Of a stretch of DNA of 64,000 nt, positions 1-7,909 are shown piece by piece. A program made the translations under genes and the position numbers. Within the stretch, counting starts at the first letter, position 1, and every line of letters starts with the position of its first letter. Under the pieces are notes generated by a model. It was not told where the DNA came from and ran no database searches. It worked only from the letters and a program-made list of their open reading frames with translations. The DNA comes from a virus, in the IMG/VR virus record IMGVR_UViG_3300025030_000038, positions 310,001 to 374,000 of that record; one strand, given 5' to 3'.

Positions 1-1002
1 GCCAGGAATGTGGCCGCCAAGTATCAAGAGAAGAAGAAGGTCAAGACCAAAGACGGGGATGAGGCTACGGTCTATGTCTACAGTGAGAAGCAACTGGCCA
101 ACCGGGACAAGGAAAAGGCCACCCAGGTAGAGAAGCTACGGAAGGGCATCGGAGACCTGAGGTCTTGTGTCAAGAAGGACATGAAGAGCAAGGACCCCCA
201 TAAGAAGATGGTCGCCCTAGCGGTGGCCCTCATGGACCACACGCTGGAACGTGTTGGAAATTCTGGTAGTGCAGAAGATGGCCATTATGGCGTCACTGGA
301 TGGGAAAAATCGCACATTTCCATCAAGGGCAATACTGCCACCATCACCTACACCGGCAAATCAGGTGTAGACCACGAGAAAACTGTGGATGACGCATCCA
401 TTGTGGCAGCCATGAAACCCCTTCTGGAGGGGAAAAAGGGTGGGGACAGGTTACTGGAAGATGGTGACACCACAGTCACAGCAGAGGATGTCAACGCCTA
501 CCTGAAGAAGTTTGACGTGACTGCCAAGGATATCCGTGGCTACCGGGCCAATGACGAAATGTGCAAGGCCCTCAAGGCCAAGAGGTCCAAAGGGCCCAGC
601 CTGCCAAAGGATAAGAAGGAACGAGAGGAACTCCTGAAGAAGGAGTTTAAGGAAGTCCTTGAAACTGTTTCAGAAATCGTTGGTCATACCCCCAAAATGT
701 TGGGGGACTCGTATCTTGTTCCTGGACTTTCTGAGGCGTACCAAAAGGACGGAACAGTCATCAAGTCTCTCAAGCAAGCCACCAAGACTCCCGCAGAGCG
801 GGAGGATGATGCCATTGGGGAGTTAGTCAAACCAAGCCCAAAGCTGAAGCCCCCCCGAGATGACTTGCGGAAGAAGCGGATCGACATAGACCCAAATGAG
901 ACCAAGGAACCACCTCCGGACCCGGATAAGGTCGCCACGACCTACCTGGAGGCACTTCCCGCCACGGTAGCTTCCAGGTGGCAGGACCGGTTCCTCGATT
1001 AG
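1..1002 (+). CDS. DNA topoisomerase IB (5'-truncated by window edge)
   Basis: Relaxes supercoiled DNA through a 3'-phosphotyrosyl intermediate. The frame is open from base 1, so the N-terminus is probably outside the window; the first in-frame start codon is GTG at 10. Counting from that GTG, the core carries the TopIB signatures ALMDHTLERVGN, GHYGVTGW, GKSGVDHEK, VNAYLKKFDVTAKDIRGY, and the nucleophile region VGHTPKMLGDSYLVPGL with Tyr235 as likely catalytic residue. A Lys/Pro-rich tail of about 70 residues follows. TopIB of this kind is found in large phages and poxviruses. It lies just upstream of the head genes. Sure of family; the tail function is unknown. Confidence 0.88.
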   Translation, partial: ARNVAAKYQEKKKVKTKDGDEATVYVYSEKQLANRDKEKATQVEKLRKGIGDLRSCVKKDMKSKDPHKKMVALAVALMDHTLERVGNSGSAEDGHYGVTGWEKSHISIKGNTATITYTGKSGVDHEKTVDDASIVAAMKPLLEGKKGGDRLLEDGDTTVTAEDVNAYLKKFDVTAKDIRGYRANDEMCKALKAKRSKGPSLPKDKKEREELLKKEFKEVLETVSEIVGHTPKMLGDSYLVPGLSEAYQKDGTVIKSLKQATKTPAEREDDAIGELVKPSPKLKPPRDDLRKKRIDIDPNETKEPPPDPDKVATTYLEALPATVASRWQDRFLD

Positions 1003-1084
1003 TTTCCCTATCCCACCCACACCTATTGTGTACACGGTGGGTTGTATCTCACCATTTGGCATCTCGACCAATCAAGGATTCACA

Positions 1085-1663
1085 ATGACCACAAAGAAAA
1101 TGGCAACCAAGAACGGTGCCCGCCGCGTAACAGCAAACCTCGACAACCTTGCGGATCTGTTCCAGAATCACCACAAGAGCCTTGGTATTCCGACCAAGGT
1201 GGCGATGGACTTCGCCTATCGGTGTGACCTGCTTTCGGACTCAATCGGCAAGAAGGCGGGTTTTGACCCATCTGTGATCGGTGAGGAAGTCCCAGGACCA
1301 GCCGTCTCGGACCCAAACAACCCCTTCATGGCAGGCGAGTTCACACAGGAGCGTTTCCACGCACTGTCGGACAAGCAAGAGGGTGGCGAGCTCGCGGGTA
1401 ATGCAACAAGTCATGTTGCCGACCCTAAGCTGGCTTCGGTGGTTGAGGCGGCAAAGGCCTTCCTGAAGGCAGCAGGCGAGCTTCCTCCAGCGTTGCAGAA
1501 GATCAACGATGAGAAGGCCGAGAAGGCTGACAAGAAGGAAGACAAGCCAGAAGAGAAGAAGGAAGCTGCCAAGAAGGCCGATGAGGACGAGACCGAAGAG
1601 GACGAGTCAGTCGAAGCAGCCAAGAAGGCCTCCGAGCTGTTTGGCCTGTTCTCAGACAAGTAG
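1085..1663 (+). CDS. Tagged Lys/Glu-rich virion protein
   Basis: Protein of 192 aa, function unknown. Residues about 13-50 form a conserved N-terminal module (TANLDNLADLFQ...GIPTKVAMDFAYRCDLLSD) also found at the start of the protein at 3122. The C-terminal third contains AAGELPPALQKINDEKAEKA followed by a Lys/Glu-rich low-complexity stretch, the same combination as in the scaffold-like protein at 5229. This suggests an internal head or scaffold-associated protein (inference). ATG at 1085 was chosen over an upstream in-frame GTG because an AAGGA ribosome site lies 6-7 bases before it and the conserved module starts just after. Confidence 0.8.
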   Translation: MTTKKMATKNGARRVTANLDNLADLFQNHHKSLGIPTKVAMDFAYRCDLLSDSIGKKAGFDPSVIGEEVPGPAVSDPNNPFMAGEFTQERFHALSDKQEGGELAGNATSHVADPKLASVVEAAKAFLKAAGELPPALQKINDEKAEKADKKEDKPEEKKEAAKKADEDETEEDESVEAAKKASELFGLFSDK

Positions 1664-1717
1664 TCTCTGGTGGGTGGCCTTGGTGGATCCCATCGGGCCA
1701 TAGAAGGGTTTTCCACA

Positions 1718-2251
1718 GTGACTACTCGTAAGAAGAGCTTCGTTGATTATCAAGGCCGGGCTACGGCTTTCCACATTGGTGACTGTGCATTCCCCATCAT
1801 CGGAGGAAGTGACGCCAATGGGGGAACTGTTGTAGCGGTCTGGCCAGCCATCGGCATGGTAGATTTGGTTTTCCCCTACGGGACTGCTAGGTACCCAGTA
1901 GAAGAACTGGTGATCAGTCACGAAAAGAATGAGGAGGCAGCCATAGACATTGCCATTACGAATGTGCCAGGGGGGGCAGGAACCGTATCTGTATCTGGAG
2001 GGCCCGGGATTCGGGACAAGGCCCATAGGGTGGCTTCAGCCTATATCAAGCAGGCTGTCTATTGGGCATCCAAGGACAGGCAGTACAAGCCTACCCGGGA
2101 AGAGATTGAGACCGGAGATTTCTGCTGTCCCAGATGTGAGGAAAATCTGCTAAGAAGAGTCTCATATAAGAGGGAACAGGGGAAATCCGTGAAACTATGG
2201 GTCTGCCCAAGCTGTCTTTTTTTGATACGTGATTGTGATTTGGTGGTGTGA
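1718..2251 (+). CDS. Zinc-ribbon protein, unknown function
   Basis: Protein of 177 aa. The C-terminal 50 residues contain CPRC and, 23 residues later, CPSC, a four-cysteine zinc ribbon, ending in a hydrophobic/acidic tail (FLIRDCDLVV). The N-terminal half is beta-rich and has no recognised motif. The start chosen is GTG at 1718, giving VTTRKKSF with GAAGGG upstream; an in-frame GTG at 1670 is possible but lies close to the previous stop and encodes no conserved-looking sequence. The stop is directly followed by the GIY-YIG nuclease gene. Confidence 0.72.
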   Translation: MTTRKKSFVDYQGRATAFHIGDCAFPIIGGSDANGGTVVAVWPAIGMVDLVFPYGTARYPVEELVISHEKNEEAAIDIAITNVPGGAGTVSVSGGPGIRDKAHRVASAYIKQAVYWASKDRQYKPTREEIETGDFCCPRCEENLLRRVSYKREQGKSVKLWVCPSCLFLIRDCDLVV

Positions 2252-2255
2252 GCCT

Positions 2256-3089
2256 GTGAGTAGGGGTAGCAAGAACCCAATTCAGGGAATTTATCGGATC
2301 TTCCACAAGGATTCTGGTAAGACCTATGTGGGTCAATCCAAAGACATCCCGTTTCGATGGAAACATCACAGAGAGAGCCTAAATGGTGGATATCATTACA
2401 ATTTCCACCTCCAATCCGCTTGGGTAAGGTATGGAGAAAAGGCTTTCGGGTTTGAAATCCTGGAGATGGTGGCCGATAGTAAGGATCTTTCCAGGCGAGA
2501 GGGCCATTACTGTGACCTGTATCAAGCACACGACAGGGACCATGGCTACAACCTGAGAAAAGTCAATCCGGACGGTTCCTGTGAGGTTTCAAAGGAGACC
2601 CGGGAAAAGCTTGCAGTACTGAGACGAGGAAAGCCCCTGCCTCTTGATACCCGGCTAAAGGTGTCAAAGACCCTTACTGGAAGGAAAGGACCTCCTTGTA
2701 CTGAGGAGGCTAAAGAGAAAAGTCGGGTATCCCATCTGGGCAAGGGCCACACTGAGGAGTCTAAGAGAAAAATATCGGGATCGAGGATAACCTTGTTTGA
2801 GGGACGTAGGGCACAGGGAGTTGTTACCAAACACAAGCAACCCAGAACAGAGGAGAATCGGAGGAAAATATCCGAGGCTCGCCGTGGGATGAAAGCTTCT
2901 GAGGAGGCTAAACGACATATGTCTGAATCTCGTCGTGCCTATAACCAACGAATGGGATTCGGTCTGATCCCTGAGAAGGAAATGAAGGCAGCCGCCTATC
3001 AAACGAAGAAGTACCTAGACCTGTTCCTCCGGGCTGCGGACGACCCAGACCTAGCTGACACACTGTTTGCCCTTCAGGAGGGGGACTAG
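2256..3089 (+). CDS. GIY-YIG homing endonuclease with NUMOD3 repeats
   Basis: Free-standing mobile nuclease of 277 aa. The N-terminal GIY-YIG domain has G11-I-Y, Y24-V-G and Arg34 at the position of the catalytic arginine, with an RREGHY glutamate further on. Residues about 115-240 carry several NUMOD3-type DNA-binding repeats (SKETREKLA, TEEAKEKSRVSHLGKGHTEESK, TEENRRKISEARRG, SEEAKRHMSESRR). GTG at 2256 is preferred; an alternative GTG at 2229 would overlap the upstream gene. It sits between an unrelated zinc-ribbon gene and a tagged virion gene, typical of an intergenic homing gene, and appears intact. Confidence 0.87.
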   Translation: MSRGSKNPIQGIYRIFHKDSGKTYVGQSKDIPFRWKHHRESLNGGYHYNFHLQSAWVRYGEKAFGFEILEMVADSKDLSRREGHYCDLYQAHDRDHGYNLRKVNPDGSCEVSKETREKLAVLRRGKPLPLDTRLKVSKTLTGRKGPPCTEEAKEKSRVSHLGKGHTEESKRKISGSRITLFEGRRAQGVVTKHKQPRTEENRRKISEARRGMKASEEAKRHMSESRRAYNQRMGFGLIPEKEMKAAAYQTKKYLDLFLRAADDPDLADTLFALQEGD

Positions 3090-3121
3090 CCTGCCTATAG
3101 GCAGTCCCAACATAGGACCCC

Positions 3122-3787
3122 ATGAACCTCCGCACCATCACAGCCAGTTTGGATAACATTGCCTCTCTCTTCCAGGAGAATCACGAATCCCTTGGGATCT
3201 CTGAGAAGGTCGCCATGGACTTCGCCCAACGGTGCGACCTCCTATCGGATGCTCTGGAGAAGACCGCTTCCCAAGAGTTGAAGATTGTCAAAGATGTTGG
3301 CCTGAAGAAGCAACTCCAGTTGCTTCTAAGTAACCCTCCGCGGACCCAGCCTCAGGAGTCTGTTGATGGCGCCACACTCCATGTTGTCCAGGTGTTTTCG
3401 CCTGTAGTCAAGAAGTACATTCCTATGTCGGAGCATCCTCAGGTGGAATCCGCCAAGAGTGAGCTAGCATTCTGGGAAAAGGACCACGCACGGCTCCTGA
3501 AGAACTTCAGGGAAGCCATTTCAGATGAAAGTAAGTCCGACAAGACGGCCGTGCGGTGTGACCTGAAGACCGCAGCGGGGGCTATGGCCAATGTGTGGGC
3601 TGTGATTGACCCACAGCCGAATGACGGTCCTCACCTACAGGATATAGACCTGATTGTCGATCTGGAAAACACCGTGAGGCTTATCCATCATGGTAAGAAC
3701 ATTCAGTTCTGGCCTAATGAGAGGGACGCCAAGAAGGATGCAGAGGCCAGGATCAAGGCACGGGATGGAAAGAAGACGGCATACTAG
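3122..3787 (+). CDS. Tagged virion-associated protein
   Basis: Protein of 221 aa, function not recognised. Its first 50 residues (TASLDNIASLFQ...GISEKVAMDFAQRCDLLSD) match the N-terminal module of the protein at 1085 almost position by position, while the rest is different. AGGA precedes the ATG. The gene ends three bases before the prohead-protease gene, so it is co-transcribed with head-assembly genes. The shared module may be a recruitment or sorting signal; this is inference. Confidence 0.78.
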   Translation: MNLRTITASLDNIASLFQENHESLGISEKVAMDFAQRCDLLSDALEKTASQELKIVKDVGLKKQLQLLLSNPPRTQPQESVDGATLHVVQVFSPVVKKYIPMSEHPQVESAKSELAFWEKDHARLLKNFREAISDESKSDKTAVRCDLKTAAGAMANVWAVIDPQPNDGPHLQDIDLIVDLENTVRLIHHGKNIQFWPNERDAKKDAEARIKARDGKKTAY

Positions 3788-3789
3788 CC

Positions 3790-5214
3790 ATGCCTATGAT
3801 GAAATACGCCTATGCTCAGGGCACCCCTACCCGCCTTAATGATGGGGGCTGGGACAATATCCGTATTGCCGGTGGACAGTCTAGGCTTGATCGGAGTTTG
3901 GTTACCCAAGCATCCAAGATTTTGCATGAGGATTTCGATCCCTCCAAGTTTGCCTTGGCACATTGCACAATTGTATCCTCGGTGGATACTTACCCGGTCC
4001 CCGGAGTGAAGACTGGATCCGGCACCTTTGAGGGGAAGAAGGTTGTCCGCAAGACGTCATCCTTCAGGATCAAACCTGAGTGTGACCAATTCATAAACTC
4101 AAATTTGGATAGCTGGTCTCGTCCAGTTCTCCTGGCATCGTACCCTACGTTCATTGGTGCTCACAATTTCCTGGAGCACTGTCAAATGGAAGAACACTCG
4201 AAGGGGCGCATCCTAGATGCTGTTGCTAGAGACATTGGGCCAAGCATCTACATTGACATTCTTGTGGCTACCAATCGGAAGCATACAGAGCTCATTAAGG
4301 ACATTGAATCCGGGAAAATGTCAACGTTATCCATGGGTTGCAGCATCGACGGAAGCTCGTGCACAAAATGCGGGCATTGGGCCGCGGACGAGACAGAAAT
4401 GTGCGACTGCATTAAGTATATGAAAGGTAACACTTTTTATGATGAGCAGGGACATCGCCATCGTACAGCGGAGCTTTGTGGGGATACCTCACTTGACAAG
4501 GGAGGTGTTACCTTCATCGAAGCCTCTTGGGTAGAGGTACCAGCCTTCAAGGGAGCCGTTGCTCGAAACATCGTGACCCTGGATAAGAATGATAAGGGCA
4601 AGACGGCCCGTAGGATCCATGATGTCATTTCCCTGCCTGCTAGAGAGATCCCCTCGGATGCCTACTTGAAGGCGGCTCACCAGACCCCAATCAAGTCATC
4701 ATTTGTGGTAGCCGACGAGATGGATATGGAGGCACCTCCAGAAGATGTCCCAGTCGAACCCAAAGAACCAGCCTCCCCCTTCCAGGACTTGGAGGATGAG
4801 GTTACCAATTCCATCCTAGACAACGTTCGTAAGCGGTTGAGGGATAAGGTTTCCCCTCCCGCCAAGAGTATCCCGGAATCCTCGGCTGCCCTCAACGACA
4901 CCCTTGTCAAGCAGGCCAGTTCGAGAATGTACATGGCTGCCCTGAGGGAAATCGTCAGTACCTCCAAGCAAGACGCTGAGGTTATTGACCGGGTGGCTAC
5001 CCTAAATCACGAACTTGGCATTTTTGTTCCACGTTCTGTCTATAGAGTGGCACTACAAATTGAGGCAACCAGTTTGTCAGGTGGCCTTGACGGCTTCCTC
5101 CACAAGTGTGGGGAGCTGTTGGGTAGGAAACCCAACTCATCGGAAGCCAGAACGCTAATCCGTCTGGCATCCCTTCTTTCTGCTCACAAGTCGGCGTCAA
5201 GCCGAGAAAAATAA
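3790..5214 (+). CDS. Prohead maturation protease-like protein
   Basis: Putative capsid-maturation protease of 474 aa. Residues 115-215 resemble phage prohead proteases: YPTFIGAHNFLEH with His125, then KGRILDAVARDIG, YIDILVATNRKH and the candidate nucleophile Ser181 in MSTLSMGCSIDG. A cysteine cluster (CTKCGHWAADETEMCDC) follows, a zinc-knuckle-like insert. Residues 225-265 (GGVTFIEASWVEVPAF) complete the domain. The remaining 200 residues are charged and helical, which could be a scaffold or core extension as in protease-scaffold fusions. It lies before the scaffold-like protein and about 4 kb from the capsid gene, supporting a head role. Catalytic assignment is by analogy. Confidence 0.75.
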   Translation: MPMMKYAYAQGTPTRLNDGGWDNIRIAGGQSRLDRSLVTQASKILHEDFDPSKFALAHCTIVSSVDTYPVPGVKTGSGTFEGKKVVRKTSSFRIKPECDQFINSNLDSWSRPVLLASYPTFIGAHNFLEHCQMEEHSKGRILDAVARDIGPSIYIDILVATNRKHTELIKDIESGKMSTLSMGCSIDGSSCTKCGHWAADETEMCDCIKYMKGNTFYDEQGHRHRTAELCGDTSLDKGGVTFIEASWVEVPAFKGAVARNIVTLDKNDKGKTARRIHDVISLPAREIPSDAYLKAAHQTPIKSSFVVADEMDMEAPPEDVPVEPKEPASPFQDLEDEVTNSILDNVRKRLRDKVSPPAKSIPESSAALNDTLVKQASSRMYMAALREIVSTSKQDAEVIDRVATLNHELGIFVPRSVYRVALQIEATSLSGGLDGFLHKCGELLGRKPNSSEARTLIRLASLLSAHKSASSREK

Positions 5215-5228
5215 CCGGAGTAAAAGCA

Positions 5229-6497
5229 ATGTCTCGACGCCGACTCACATGGAATTCCCGCGGTGCATCAGCACCCCCAGCAACCCCAGGCTATCAGGAG
5301 CCAAGTGTTCACCCAGCTGCGTATCCAGATCCCGAGGCGGATGCCTACGAGAATGGTGATACATCGGCTTGGGCAGAAGACCCCAAGGCAGGCCCATACC
5401 CAAATGGGGCGGCTCCAGCCCTTCCAGGTACCTCGGAGCCCCAGGGGCACCCAGCTACTGACCCCGCGCACTACTTCCCAGGTGGGGCAGGCAAGCAGGC
5501 GTCCCGCCAGCTTCGTGCAGCCCTGGAAGCAAAGGCTGCACAGTGCATTCGCATTGCGTCCGCAATGCTTGGCAGGAAGGCCAGCCCAACCGCACTTGAG
5601 GATCAGGCACTTGATCTCATGAACCTGACGGATCGCCAGATTCAGGCAGCTCTTCGTCGCCTAGCGGAGACAGAAGAGAAGGAAGAGCCAAAGGCTGAAG
5701 AGCCCAAGGAAGATGCCAAGAAGGAAGCCAAGAAGTCGGAAGAGGAGCCCAAGGAAGAGCCAAAGGCTGAGGAGCCCAAGAAGGAGGCCAAGAAGTCGGA
5801 AGAGGAGCCAGAGGCTGAAGAGCCCAAGGAAGACGACAAGGCAGCCAAGAAGGCAGCCTATTGGGCCAAGCAGGCAGCGTTCTGGGCAAAGAAGGCCGAA
5901 GAGGAAGAGGCCAAGAAGGACGAGAAGCCAGAGGCCGACAAGGAAGAGGGCAAGAAGGCTGGCGAGGATGAGCCCGATGGCGATGAGCCAGAGGCCGACA
6001 AGGAAGAGGGCAAGAAGAAGGCCGGTCAGAACGATCCAGGCTACTTTGCTGGAGAGCTAGACCCCGAGGAAGAGGCGATGCTTGCATCGATGCTCGCTGA
6101 GGAAGAGGCTCCAGTGGTTGCCGATGACGTGCTGATGGACGACGCGGAGGACCCAATGGGGTTCATGGACTCGGATGACGGGATGTCGGACGATGACATG
6201 TCTGCGATCTACGGTTCCAAGGCAGCAGGCGAGCTTCCCCCAGCACTTCAGAAGATCAATGACGAGAAGGCTGAAAAGGCCGAGAAGGAAGAGAAGAAGG
6301 CAGACGAGGAAGAGGAAGTCAAGGAAGAGGAGCCCAAGGAAGCCAAGAAGGCATCAGCTCTTCGCCCACAGCCCCGTAGCCCATCGAATGGCGTGAAGAC
6401 CCTGGGCCAAGTGGCCAAGGTTGCCTCCTCGTCTGAAGTGAGCGACCTGTCGAAGCTCTGGGAATCGGCTCCAGACATCTCCAAGGCATTCGGCTGA
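5229..6497 (+). CDS. Prohead scaffold/core-like protein, Lys/Glu-rich
   Basis: Protein of 422 aa. The N-terminal 85 residues are Pro/Ala/Gly-rich, followed by a short helix (ASRQLRAALEAKAAQCIRIAS). Residues 145-270 consist of imperfect charged repeats around PKAEEPKEDAKKEAKKSEEEP and EPEADKEEGKKAG, predicted helical or coiled. An acidic block (MLASMLAEEEAP, DDGMSDDDMS) and AAGELPPALQKINDEKAEKA come next, the latter shared with the protein at 1085. Position between protease and capsid genes and composition fit a scaffold degraded during maturation; the role is inferred from context. A GGAGTAAAAGCA ribosome site precedes the ATG. Confidence 0.7.
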   Translation: MSRRRLTWNSRGASAPPATPGYQEPSVHPAAYPDPEADAYENGDTSAWAEDPKAGPYPNGAAPALPGTSEPQGHPATDPAHYFPGGAGKQASRQLRAALEAKAAQCIRIASAMLGRKASPTALEDQALDLMNLTDRQIQAALRRLAETEEKEEPKAEEPKEDAKKEAKKSEEEPKEEPKAEEPKKEAKKSEEEPEAEEPKEDDKAAKKAAYWAKQAAFWAKKAEEEEAKKDEKPEADKEEGKKAGEDEPDGDEPEADKEEGKKKAGQNDPGYFAGELDPEEEAMLASMLAEEEAPVVADDVLMDDAEDPMGFMDSDDGMSDDDMSAIYGSKAAGELPPALQKINDEKAEKAEKEEKKADEEEEVKEEEPKEAKKASALRPQPRSPSNGVKTLGQVAKVASSSEVSDLSKLWESAPDISKAFG

Positions 6498-6549
6498 TCA
6501 ACGCGCGGTAGAGTAGCTAGCCTCCCTGCCATTGAGTAGGAAAGGTTAC

Positions 6550-6581
6550 GAAGCCATCCGGGGGGAACCACGGGTGGCTTC
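6550..6581 (+). terminator. Hairpin terminator after scaffold-like gene
   Basis: A 10-bp stem, GAAGCCATCC (6550-6559) with GGGTGGCTTC (6572-6581), one G-T wobble and a 12-base loop, lies 52 bases after the scaffold stop. The following bases are only moderately T-rich (AGCTTTATCTGGTTT), so termination may be partial. Confidence 0.55.
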
Positions 6582-6627
6582 AGCTTTATCTGGTTTATAG
6601 CCTCTCCCCCTCAGGAGCTTTTCACAC

Positions 6628-7032
6628 ATGACCACCCTGCGTTCCAAACTCATCCGCCTAGCACATGAGAACCCGGCTCTCCGGCCCCAGTTGCTCCCAC
6701 TACTCAAGGAAGCAGGGGATGACATCAAGAAGGATGCAGAAACTCTCAAGGACCTGATTGAATCGAAAGTCAAGCTACCAGTAGTCAAGGCATCGGTTAG
6801 CAAGCTTGGCGATCAGCCCTCTGTATCTGGGGTCCTGGGGTTTGAGCCCAGGGACTCATGGGCCAATGGAATCCTGGAAAACTCCAAGCATGCAAAGTTC
6901 ATATTTCACTTCAGTGACATGACCCTACAGATTGTGACAAGCCACAAGACCGAGAAGATGCGCAAAACCAAGTTCAAGGACCCACAGGATGGGTTGGCTA
7001 AGTTGGACAAGTGGGTCAAAGCACAGGGCTAG
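6628..7032 (+). CDS. Small protein with LRSKLIRLAH N-terminal tag
   Basis: Protein of 134 aa, unknown function. The first 29 residues (TLRSKLIRLAHENPALRP, then QLLPLLKEA) form a module also present at the start of the proteins at 14255, 53364 (minus) and 53659 (minus). The remainder is a compact domain (FIFHFSDMTLQIVTSH, KDPQDGLAKLDKWVK) with no family recognised. CAGGAGC lies 10 bases before the ATG. It lies between two hairpins, upstream of the capsid genes. Confidence 0.78.
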   Translation: MTTLRSKLIRLAHENPALRPQLLPLLKEAGDDIKKDAETLKDLIESKVKLPVVKASVSKLGDQPSVSGVLGFEPRDSWANGILENSKHAKFIFHFSDMTLQIVTSHKTEKMRKTKFKDPQDGLAKLDKWVKAQG

Positions 7033-7099
7033 GTCCAGCAAATCGACACCCCATTTTCTTTTCTCACCGTTTTCTTTCCAATACCCACCGTCTTAGTTA

Positions 7100-7190
7100 G
7101 GGAACCAAGATTCCCAATTCCTGTCTGGACTTCAGCATGGTGCTGACTAGAGACAGGGATGTATGACCAGACCCTCCCCTGAAAACAGGG
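7100..7190 (+). promoter_or_regulatory. Structured leader with three hairpins before capsid genes
   Basis: The 179-base gap before 7212 holds three inverted repeats on the plus strand. These are GGGAA/TTCCC (7100-7104 with 7111-7115); CCTGTCT/AGACAGG (7120-7126 with 7151-7157) enclosing TCAGCA-TGG-TGCTGA (7132-7146); and CCCTG-AAAA-CAGGG (7177-7190). No clear sigma70 promoter was seen. The array could stabilise or regulate the capsid mRNA, or mark an end of transcription; which is not decidable here. Confidence 0.5.
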
Positions 7191-7211
7191 AGCAAAGACA
7201 GGAGCCTTCAA

Positions 7212-7898
7212 ATGGCTTTGCTTGGACAGGCGAGCGGTGGTTTTACGGAGAGTTCTTCGGCACTGAGGATTCTGCATGTTGGTGTTCGTAACACCATCAG
7301 CGTTCTCTCGGCCGATGCTTTCACGCAGACCAATCCGCCAATCGTATCGACAGTCGGAACAGTATCTACCTCGCCCGGCGCACTTACCGAAGTTCTCGGT
7401 GTGCTCTCTGGCTCTGTGGCGTTTGCGCGCCCAGACGCAGGTAACAACTCCGTTGGCGGACCGCACCTTGCGGCAGGTCTCGTAGCTCCAGTAGCTGCGA
7501 CCCATATCCTCCCAGTGGGTATGTTCATCAACAACGCCTCGGGCAATGCTTACGAGAACCTTCCAGCGGCGGCGTCTGGCAAGGGTCCCTATGTCAGCGC
7601 CATGGGCACGTACGGCAGCCGTCTCTATGAGACCCAGCTCCTCGTCACCACGGGTGGTGTTGCGGCGGGTACCGCACTCACATACCTCGCGGGTCTGAAG
7701 CTCGCAGCATCACAAAACGGCTGGCTCATGCCAACGTACGTGTGGAACGGCGCAGCTTGGATCATCGTCGACGTCGGCGGTGGTTTCAACACGCTAGAGA
7801 GCATCAATGCCGGTGCCGTTGCGGCAACGACCATTGGTATCCTCAAGGTCGCACCTGATTCGGCGATGTCTGAAATCGTCTTTGACCAGAGGATCTGA
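7212..7898 (+). CDS. Putative head decoration/virion structural protein
   Basis: Protein of 228 aa, Ala/Gly/Val/Thr-rich with a beta-rich pattern typical of virion proteins, no transmembrane segment and no enzyme motif. It is 11 bases upstream of the major-capsid candidate and shares its unusual codon choice (many CTC, CGC, GTC and ATC codons compared with the GGG/CTT-rich genes around), consistent with high expression. ACAGGAG lies 9 bases before the ATG. Decoration or head-accessory protein is the likely role by position; no family signature is claimed. Confidence 0.65.
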   Translation: MALLGQASGGFTESSSALRILHVGVRNTISVLSADAFTQTNPPIVSTVGTVSTSPGALTEVLGVLSGSVAFARPDAGNNSVGGPHLAAGLVAPVAATHILPVGMFINNASGNAYENLPAAASGKGPYVSAMGTYGSRLYETQLLVTTGGVAAGTALTYLAGLKLAASQNGWLMPTYVWNGAAWIIVDVGGGFNTLESINAGAVAATTIGILKVAPDSAMSEIVFDQRI

Positions 7899-7909
7899 GG
7901 AGAACTCCA

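Noticed and set aside
3790-5214. Calling a specific catalytic triad in the prohead protease-like protein
   Set aside because: His125 and Ser181 are plausible, but the third residue cannot be assigned without alignment.
5617-6156. Long minus-strand ORF of 179 codons opposite the scaffold-like gene
   Set aside because: It is the mirror of the Lys/Glu repeat (Leu/Pro/Ser-rich shadow) and has no ribosome site.
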